Part shown: in pieces, positions 1 to 4,654 of the stretch
Position numbering within the stretch: position 1 is the stretch's first letter
Layout of the letters: each line of letters begins with the position of its first letter
DNA from: Armatimonadota bacterium
Lineage (GTDB): Bacteria > Armatimonadota > Armatimonadia > Armatimonadales > Armatimonadaceae
Assembly (NCBI GenBank): GCA_014381035.1
Contig: JACMIS010000760.1
Location: 1 to 6,089, forward strand
Length of the DNA: 6,089 bases
Direction of reading: 5' to 3'
The notes under the pieces: generated by a model
What the model was told of the DNA's origin: nothing
Database searches by the model: none
Seen by the model: only the letters and a program-made list of their open reading frames with translations
Made by a program: the position numbers and the translations under genes

Positions 1-153
1 GAGGCGGCATACCTTAACAACGCGCAACAGCGTCCGCGCCTGCCGGATTGGGCGGTGATTGACATCACCACGCCACCAGACAAAATCGCCCCGGGGCGCA
101 TCGCGGACGCGGGTTTCTTCGACGAGAACTGGCGGTTCAAAACTGCCCGTTGA
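1..153 (+). CDS. C-terminal end of an unrecognised protein (5' truncated by window edge)
   Basis: Frame 1 is open from the first base and ends at TGA 151-153, giving the last 50 residues of a longer protein. The tail reads [20 protein letters not shown], then an acidic and aromatic stretch ending NWRFKTAR. It has no membrane segment and looks like the soluble end of a globular protein. I do not recognise the family. It is convergent with the MFS transporter gene, whose stop lies two bases further on. The proximity is compatible with a catabolic enzyme for the transported compound, but nothing in these 50 residues shows that. Codon use is GC-rich and matches the transporter genes. The open frame, protein-like composition and clean abutment support a real gene; the function is unknown. 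Confidence 0.6.
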   Translation, partial: EAAYLNNAQQRPRLPDWAVIDITTPPDKIAPGRIADAGFFDENWRFKTAR

Positions 154-158
154 CGTCA
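151..158. other. Palindromic convergent stop codons (TGACGTCA)
   Basis: TGACGTCA is a perfect 8-bp palindrome. Its left TGA is the stop of the + strand gene and its right half (TCA) is the TGA stop of the - strand transporter. The two coding regions are therefore only two bases apart. No terminator hairpin fits between them, so at least one transcript must run into the opposing gene. Confidence 0.85.
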
Positions 159-1550
159 ACGGACCCCGCTGGGCAACGTCGGCATCGCTTCGTCTACCAG
201 CGGCATTCCTTCGCTGTCGGTGCCACAAACACCCCGTGCCGCGCGTTCTTCCTCCGGGCTATGCCGCGCCGCCGCCGCGAGCAGTGCCGCGCCGAGCATC
301 ATTCCTGCGAGCACGAAAAGCCCCACCTGATACGATCCCGTCGCGTCTTTCAGCCAGCCCATCGCGAACGGCCCCGCGAACCCGCCGAGATTCCCGACCG
401 AGTTGATGAACGCGATCCCGCCCGCCGCCGCCGCGCCGGAAAGCATACTGGTCGGCATCGCCCAGAACGGTCCCTGACAGATACCCGAACCGATGCTGAA
501 CACGACCAGTGCCGCGATGGTCAGGTACGGGTTCCCGGAAAGTGCGGCGATGGCGATACCGACCGCCCCCAGAGCCGCGCCGAACGCCACATGATATTTA
601 CGTTCGCAGGTACGGTCGGAATGTGCCGCGCTCAGGATCATCGCGAACGCGCCCGCGAGTCCGGGCAACGCGACAACGAACGAAATGGTCTGGCTATCCC
701 ATTTCGTCAGTGCCTTGAATATCTGTGGGGTAAAGAACCCCAGTCCGTAGCCCGCCGATACGTACAGGAAAAAGATCGCACAGAAATGCAGGATCGCCGG
801 GCTTTTGAGTGCTTGCCAGAGCGATAACCCATGCTGTTTGTCGCGGTGCTCTCGCTCCTGCGCGAGACGCCCGATCAGCCAGCCGCGCTCCGAGTCGCTC
901 AGCCAGTGCGCCTTTTCCGGTCGGTCAGTCATATAGTACAGAACGGCAAACCCGAGTAGGCAGGAGGGAATGCCCTCCAACAGGAATAGCCACTGCCAGC
1001 CTTTCAAGCCGCCGATCCCGTTCAGACCGAGCAGTGCCCCGGAAATCGGTCCGCCGACCACGCCCACTACTGCCGAAACCGCCACAAACCGCGCTACCGC
1101 CTGCGCCCGCTGTGCGGTCGGAAACCAGTACGTCAGATACAGAATCATCCCTGGATAAAAGCCCGCCTCCGCGACGCCGAGCAGGAATCGCATCGTATAG
1201 AACCAGAAATCAGTCGTTACGAACATCATGCCCGCCGAGATCGCGCCCCACGTGAACATAATGCGGGCGATCCAGAGACGTGCCCCAACCTTCTCCAGAA
1301 TCAGGTTGCTCGGGGCTTCAAAGAAAAAGTACCCGATAAAGAACATCCCTGCCCCGGTACCGTAAACGAGGTCGGAAAAGCCGAGGTCGGGCTTCATGGT
1401 GAGTGATGCGATGCCGATGTTGGTACGGTCCAGAATATTGAACGCGTAGAGGATGGCGATAAACGGAATCAGGCGTTTCGCCACTTTACCCAGCACATTT
1501 CGTTCCATCGCGTCCGGCGATGGGGTATCCGAAACTGTTGAAGAAACCAC
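156..1550 (-). CDS. MFS transporter, anion:cation symporter (ACS) family
   Basis: This is a cytoplasmic-membrane secondary transporter. The family imports organic anions (tartrate, hexuronates, phthalate, glucarate) with a cation. Counting from the GTG at 1550, the protein has 464 residues and twelve hydrophobic segments: about 27-40, 63-78, 93-110, 115-140, 150-174, 187-206, 251-273, 288-306, 319-337, 341-361, 377-398 and 408-427. ACS hallmarks are LDRTNIG (40-46) after helix 1, EAPSNLILEKVGARLW in the loop between helices 2 and 3, RFLLGVAEAGFYPG (121-134) in helix 4 and GPFWAMP (360-366) in helix 10. The central cytoplasmic loop is about 207-250. Length is normal for the family. The GTG is preferred over an in-frame ATG at 1601 because AGGGGG lies 7 nt upstream of it. 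The ATG has no ribosome site and lies upstream of the predicted transcript start. The substrate cannot be read from sequence. Confidence 0.93.
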   Translation of the reverse strand: MVSSTVSDTPSPDAMERNVLGKVAKRLIPFIAILYAFNILDRTNIGIASLTMKPDLGFSDLVYGTGAGMFFIGYFFFEAPSNLILEKVGARLWIARIMFTWGAISAGMMFVTTDFWFYTMRFLLGVAEAGFYPGMILYLTYWFPTAQRAQAVARFVAVSAVVGVVGGPISGALLGLNGIGGLKGWQWLFLLEGIPSCLLGFAVLYYMTDRPEKAHWLSDSERGWLIGRLAQEREHRDKQHGLSLWQALKSPAILHFCAIFFLYVSAGYGLGFFTPQIFKALTKWDSQTISFVVALPGLAGAFAMILSAAHSDRTCERKYHVAFGAALGAVGIAIAALSGNPYLTIAALVVFSIGSGICQGPFWAMPTSMLSGAAAAGGIAFINSVGNLGGFAGPFAMGWLKDATGSYQVGLFVLAGMMLGAALLAAAARHSPEEERAARGVCGTDSEGMPLVDEAMPTLPSGVR

Positions 1551-1591
1551 GTAGTATCCCCCTGTTGCTTCCTTCCTGGAGGCGACGCGAC

Positions 1592-1621
1592 ATTGTAACA
1601 TTAAACCGGCAAGCGCGTCGA
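1592..1621 (-). promoter_or_regulatory. Predicted sigma70-type promoter of the MFS transporter
   Basis: On the - strand, TACAAT (1597-1592) matches the -10 consensus at 5 of 6 positions. TCGACG (1621-1616) matches the -35 consensus at 4 of 6, with an 18-bp spacer. Transcription would begin near 1585, giving a leader of about 35 nt to the GTG at 1550. This agrees with the Shine-Dalgarno evidence for that start. The -35 box abuts the large inverted repeat at 1623-1677, so a protein bound there could control it. This is prediction from consensus only. Confidence 0.5.
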
Positions 1622-1622
1622 G

Positions 1623-1677
1623 GTTAGGTCATCGGGTGATTGGTTTCTTGGAAATGCCAATCACCCAACAACCTAAC
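1623..1677. repeat. Large two-part inverted repeat in the divergent intergenic region
   Basis: The outer arms GTTAGGT (1623-1629) and ACCTAAC (1671-1677) and inner arms GGGTGATTGG (1634-1643) and CCAATCACCC (1657-1666) are all perfect complements. A symmetric 4-nt internal loop (CATC against AACA) separates them, and the apical loop is 13 nt. Seventeen paired bases in 55 nt is far beyond chance for a short spacer. It lies between the divergent MFS and ABC-permease starts, one base from the MFS -35 box. No U-tract follows on either strand, so it is not a standard terminator. It may be a compound operator, a REP or MITE-like palindrome, or a folded leader of a transcript starting further upstream. 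Confidence 0.8.
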
Positions 1678-1704
1678 ACGGAACAAAGTCCCTGACGGGA
1701 TCGG

Positions 1705-1718
1705 TATAAAAATCGGAA
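1705..1718 (+). promoter_or_regulatory. Weak candidate -10 box and ribosome site for the ABC permease
   Basis: TATAAA at 1705-1710 resembles a -10 box, but no recognisable -35 box lies 16-18 bp upstream. GGAA at 1715-1718 could serve as a weak Shine-Dalgarno for the ATG at 1726. If TATAAA is used, the leader would be only about 10 nt and would contain little of this site. The two readings are partly exclusive, so the promoter may lie further upstream. Confidence 0.25.
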
Positions 1719-1725
1719 CGTGATT

Positions 1726-3318
1726 ATGCCTTCTTCCTTGCACCCGCCCGTGCTGATGTCCGCGACGTACTCCTTACTCGCCTTGCGTCTGCGTATTACC
1801 CGGAAGACCATAGAGCGTAGTCCGGCGGCGCAGACGGCGAGTTTTCTGGCGTTGCTTCTCGTTTGTCCCGCGGCGTTGCAGATCGGGCGACGTACCGCCC
1901 GCCTGCTCACGACTACCCCCGGCGGAGAAGCATTCCCCGCGCTCTGCTCCGCACTGCTTTTATTGACCCTTCTCTATGTCGCGCTACTGCTCGCCGGTAG
2001 TACCGGACTTGGCGGCGTGATGGAATCGCCACCGGTGACAGTGCTTCGCGCGTTGCCCGTGCCGCCGGGTGCGACACTCCTCGCCGACGCCGTTTCGTTC
2101 GGCGTATCGCTACCCACGCTGTTTTTTATCGTCGCACTCATCCCGATGATTACCGGTTGGCAGAGCGTGGTCCCGCTCGCCTTGCTGGGAGCGTTCGCGG
2201 TTGGTGTGGCACTTTTCCTTGCCCGTCTGGGAACACTCATCGCCAAACGCGGGCGGGTCGGTCTGATTCTGGCAACGGGCGCGTTGTTATTGTTCGGGGG
2301 CGTTGTGCTTCGTGCCGCCCCTGCCGCCGCGCTATCATCCGTGATTGAGGATAAGAAACCGGCGGTGCGCTTACCCTGGGACCCGCCGCCCCCTCCACCG
2401 CCCACCGTACCTGTTGTTCTGCGAAACACGCCCCCCGGGCTTGCCGCCCAGTCGCTGACCGGCAACACTACGGCTGCATCACTCTCGCTCGCCGCGACCG
2501 TGGTGCTGACCGCTATAGGAACTGTTTTGCTGGATCGCGGCAACGACCGCACCGAACCTGCAAGTAACGCGAAGCCGAATCGCTCACCCGCCGCGCCGCG
2601 CCGCGCTGGTGCGTTCATCACCGAGGCGCGACTTCTTCTACGCAACCCGTCCGCGCACACCCCACTCCGCGGACCGGCTAGTCTGCTACTCACGGTCGGC
2701 TATGCCTGGATCGCGCCCAATCTCGGCTCGGACTCGGTGCGTACTCTCGCCGACCTGCTCGGTATGGGTGCCACCCTGTATATCGCGACCTGGCAAACAC
2801 AGTTCGTCTGCAACCGGTTCGGGAGCGAGTCCGGATGCGCGGCGACCCTGTTCTCCCTGACGCCGACCCGGTGGCGGATTCTGGTCACGAAAAATCTCGC
2901 CCTGCTCGCGCTGTTATTCATCCTCGACGGCACGATTGTTGGCGGATTCGCGCTGGTCGCGGGCAACCCGCGCCTTGTGCCGACGCTTCTGGTCGGACTT
3001 CTACCGGTGCTGATCCTGTTTACCGCGCTGGGCAATCTCGTTTCCGTTTGGACGCCTTTTCCGTTGGCACGAAGAACGGAACGGTTCGAGTGGGAACCGG
3101 AACGCTCCCTGATGTTCGTCTACGTTCTGGTCGGGATCGGCACCCACCTTCTGTTTTTGCCCGTGCTGATGCTCGGGCAGGCATGGGGCACTGCTGGCTA
3201 TCTACTCGGCGCGGCGTATGTGGTAACGGTATACGCCGCGTCCGTAGGATTCGCCGCCCGGCTGCTTACCCCGGCACGTGAACGACGACTGGTCACGCTT
3301 CTGGACGGGGTTAAATGA
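1726..3318 (+). CDS. ABC-2 type transporter permease
   Basis: This is the polytopic membrane subunit of an ABC exporter, 530 residues from the ATG at 1726. Hydrophobic segments lie at about 36-52, 74-92, 122-141, 146-168, 177-196, 251-269, 389-411, 418-440, 462-484 and 488-511, with weaker ones near 318-331 and 345-357, giving 10 to 12 helices in two halves. The second half has NRFGSESG (363-370) followed by LTPTRWRILVTKNLALL, the pattern N-x-F-G then a TP/LP-R-x-x-IL-x-x-KNL motif that I associate with ABC-2 permeases. A matching PPVTVLRALPVPP segment in the first half hints at an internal duplication. A hydrophilic linker (about 207-248) contains seven consecutive prolines. The start is uncertain: GTG 1720 and ATG 1756 are alternatives, and GGA seven to eight bases upstream favours 1726. 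It overlaps the ATPase gene by 4 bases. Substrate unknown. Confidence 0.85.
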   Translation: MPSSLHPPVLMSATYSLLALRLRITRKTIERSPAAQTASFLALLLVCPAALQIGRRTARLLTTTPGGEAFPALCSALLLLTLLYVALLLAGSTGLGGVMESPPVTVLRALPVPPGATLLADAVSFGVSLPTLFFIVALIPMITGWQSVVPLALLGAFAVGVALFLARLGTLIAKRGRVGLILATGALLLFGGVVLRAAPAAALSSVIEDKKPAVRLPWDPPPPPPPTVPVVLRNTPPGLAAQSLTGNTTAASLSLAATVVLTAIGTVLLDRGNDRTEPASNAKPNRSPAAPRRAGAFITEARLLLRNPSAHTPLRGPASLLLTVGYAWIAPNLGSDSVRTLADLLGMGATLYIATWQTQFVCNRFGSESGCAATLFSLTPTRWRILVTKNLALLALLFILDGTIVGGFALVAGNPRLVPTLLVGLLPVLILFTALGNLVSVWTPFPLARRTERFEWEPERSLMFVYVLVGIGTHLLFLPVLMLGQAWGTAGYLLGAAYVVTVYAASVGFAARLLTPARERRLVTLLDGVK

Positions 3319-4097
3319 TGACGAACACAACCGATGCGATTCACACCGATAATCTCGGCAAGCGATACGGCAAACGCACCGTGGTCGAGAACGTTTCCCT
3401 GCGGGTTCCGCGCGGCACGTTTTACGCGTTCCTCGGACCGAACGGTGCCGGGAAATCTACGGTGATCCGCTGCCTCACCGGGCTGATCGCGCCGTCCGAA
3501 GGTCGCGCCACCGTCGCCGGTTGCGATGTTTCCTCCGATCCGGTGACGCTGAAAGCGCGCATCGGTATCGTCTCCGAGGACATCGCGCTTTATGAAAAAC
3601 TGGGCGCGGGCGAGTTTCTGGAATGGGCGGGGCAGATGCGCGGCTTGACCAGATCCGAGTCCGCCCGCCGCACCGCCGAACTGCTTACCCTGCTCGATCT
3701 TTCCGCCGACGCCGACCGGTTGATCGCGGAATACTCGCTCGGGATGAAAAAGAAGACCGCGCTGGCGTTCGCGCTACTCCACGCGCCCGCCGTGCTCTTT
3801 TTGGACGAACCGTTCAACGGTGTGGACGCTCTGTCGGTGCGCACGCTGTGCGCCGTCCTGACGGAGCTGACGCGAAATCGCGGTATAACGGTGTTCTTCA
3901 CGTCGCACGTCCTGGAAACCGTAGAGCGGCTCGCCGACCGCGCCGCCGTGATCCGAAACGGCGCGATCATCGCCGAGGGCAACCTGTCCGAACTGATGAC
4001 CAACGCCAGCGGCGCAAGCCTGGAAGAGACCTTCGCTGCACTCATCGGCGCGACCGCGAAACCGGACCTGTCACCAAAATCCCTCGACTGGTTTTAA
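3315..4097 (+). CDS. ABC transporter ATP-binding protein (ABC-2 exporter type)
   Basis: This cytoplasmic ATPase subunit has 260 residues and would power the permease encoded just upstream. Motifs in order: Walker A GPNGAGKST (41-49); Q-loop region IGIVSEDIALYE (83-94), with Glu88 near the usual Gln as in many ABC-2 ATPases; signature YSLGMKKK (140-147) in place of LSGGQ; Walker B VLFLDEP (160-166) with catalytic Glu165; D-loop GVDALS (169-174); and switch His198 in TSHVLE. All catalytic residues are present and the length is that of a single nucleotide-binding domain with a short C-terminal tail. The ATG at 3315 overlaps the permease TGA (ATGA), with GGACGGGG just upstream, so translation is coupled. 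A second ATG at 3318 is also possible. YSLGMKKK and the Q-loop style place it with CcmA/NatA/drug-exporter-like ATPases. The transported substrate cannot be inferred. Confidence 0.96.
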   Translation: MMTNTTDAIHTDNLGKRYGKRTVVENVSLRVPRGTFYAFLGPNGAGKSTVIRCLTGLIAPSEGRATVAGCDVSSDPVTLKARIGIVSEDIALYEKLGAGEFLEWAGQMRGLTRSESARRTAELLTLLDLSADADRLIAEYSLGMKKKTALAFALLHAPAVLFLDEPFNGVDALSVRTLCAVLTELTRNRGITVFFTSHVLETVERLADRAAVIRNGAIIAEGNLSELMTNASGASLEETFAALIGATAKPDLSPKSLDWF

Positions 4098-4111
4098 CCC
4101 ATTTTTTGTCG

Positions 4112-4138
4112 GGTGCCCTCTGGCTGGCGGACGGCACC
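4112..4138 (+). terminator. Weak hairpin after the ABC operon (poor terminator candidate)
   Basis: GGTGCC (4112-4117) pairs with GGCACC (4133-4138) around a 15-nt loop, 15 bases after the ATPase stop. The T-run (4102-4107) lies before the hairpin instead of after it, so it does not meet the intrinsic-terminator pattern. It may help Rho-dependent ending or simply stabilise the 3' end. Confidence 0.2.
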
Positions 4139-4205
4139 AACGGGTGTCGCACGCCCATTCTGTCCTCTTGCCATCCCCTGATTACAGAATACGTTGGCGC
4201 GTGAT

Positions 4206-4223
4206 GTTTAGCGGGGGGTAAAC
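4206..4223. repeat. Short dyad GTTTA-N8-TAAAC
   Basis: GTTTA (4206-4210) and TAAAC (4219-4223) are inverted complements around an 8-base spacer containing six G residues. This is operator-sized, but it is about 220 bp upstream of the nearest promoter, and a 5-bp dyad is common by chance. Confidence 0.2.
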
Positions 4224-4349
4224 AAGGCTACACCCGAACCCGCCGCAGTCGTTGACGAGTAGATAACGCTTGAAGGTAGCCACAAAGCAATAGGGGGACT
4301 TAGGGATGTGCTCTATCGAATAAATTGTGCATGGACAGGGCTTCTGAAC

Positions 4350-4365
4350 ACTTGATTTGGCAAGT
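4350..4365. repeat. Short dyad ACTTG-N6-CAAGT
   Basis: ACTTG (4350-4354) and CAAGT (4361-4365) form a perfect inverted repeat about 80 bp upstream of the -35 box of the secreted-protein promoter. The size suits a dimeric regulator, but one copy with 5-bp arms is weak evidence. Confidence 0.22.
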
Positions 4366-4406
4366 TTAGTTTATCGGAAACCATGTCTTACCCCGGATTC
4401 ACGGTA

Positions 4407-4435
4407 TTTATAAAAATTTAACATTTTCTTAACAT
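4407..4435 (+). promoter_or_regulatory. TTAACAT direct repeats, Pho-box-like, in an AT-rich tract
   Basis: TTAACAT occurs exactly at 4418-4424 and 4429-4435, an 11-bp period (7-bp unit plus 4-bp spacer). A degenerate third copy, TTTATAA, lies one period upstream at 4407-4413. OmpR/PhoB-family regulators bind tandem sites with this geometry: E. coli Pho boxes are 7+4 bp units, and Bacillus PhoP sites are TTAACA-like hexamers about 5 bp apart. The block lies at about -73 to -45 relative to the predicted start. An alternative is a plain A/T-rich UP element contacting the RNA polymerase alpha subunit. The repeats are seen directly; regulator identity is inferred. Confidence 0.5.
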
Positions 4436-4444
4436 AAAACCCTA

Positions 4445-4472
4445 TTGACAGCAGGCGAAGTTACCGTATAAT
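4445..4472 (+). promoter_or_regulatory. Consensus sigma70 promoter of the secreted-protein gene
   Basis: TTGACA (4445-4450) and TATAAT (4467-4472) match both hexamers perfectly, with a 16-bp spacer. An A/T-rich tract with the TTAACAT repeats lies directly upstream. Transcription should begin at about 4480, leaving a leader of some 175 nt to the GTG at 4655. Nothing competes for this promoter, so it most likely drives the exported protein gene. Confidence 0.85.
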
Positions 4473-4587
4473 TCAAGCGACAATAGCAAGTATCCCCGAC
4501 GAAAACCTTGTAAGTCATTCGGCACGGCGGAATTATCTCTCATTTCGACCATTTGCCGATTGCTCTGTTTCTCATCTCACCAGAATT

Positions 4588-4638
4588 CGCCCCCGCGTCT
4601 GTCGCGGCAGGCGAGCCGTTCCTCGACTCATGAGGAAC
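4588..4638 (+). promoter_or_regulatory. Two tandem hairpins in the mRNA leader
   Basis: Hairpin 1 pairs CGCC (4588-4591) with GGCG (4610-4613) and CCGCG (4593-4597) with CGCGG (4603-4607), with a 5-nt loop and a small internal loop. Hairpin 2 pairs GTTCCTC (4618-4624) with GAGGAAC (4632-4638), with a 7-nt loop. They are separated by four bases. Hairpin 2 ends just before the GAAGGA ribosome site (4640-4645). The arrangement could tune translation or mRNA stability. I do not recognise a known riboswitch class. Confidence 0.4.
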
Positions 4639-4654
4639 CGAAGGATATTTGCGC

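Larger units (their letters stand above)
4098..4654. other. Gene-free regulatory region between the ABC operon and the secreted-protein gene
   Basis: No convincing protein gene lies here on either strand. The small open frames are antisense or lack ribosome sites. The left part (to about 4300) keeps moderate GC and holds the weak hairpin at 4112-4138 and the dyad GTTTA-N8-TAAAC (4206-4223). GC falls to about 30% at 4381-4440, which holds the TTAACAT direct repeats. A consensus promoter (4445-4472) and a structured leader follow. Apart from the entries listed separately, I see no tRNA and no riboswitch class that I recognise. Confidence 0.6.

Noticed and set aside
150..827. 225-residue + strand open frame antisense to the MFS gene
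   Set aside because: Arg-, Glu- and Pro-rich low-quality translation with no ribosome site. It mirrors the GC-rich codon use of the clear MFS gene.
1974..2693. 239-residue - strand open frame antisense to the permease
   Set aside because: Ser-, Ala- and Gly-rich with a poly-Gly run opposite the poly-Pro codons. It has no domain motif and is a shadow of the permease.
4088..4107. GGTTTTAACC followed by six T residues as an intrinsic terminator
   Set aside because: The stem is only 3-4 bp, A/T-rich and with almost no loop. It is too weak to call.
3623..4204. 193-residue + strand open frame overlapping the ATPase
   Set aside because: Arg-rich frame-shifted translation of an ATPase whose own motifs are all intact.
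4200..4400. Possible riboswitch or small RNA in the intergenic region
   Set aside because: I could not match any conserved core (cobalamin, c-di-GMP, TPP, SAM), and no promoter is placed to transcribe it.
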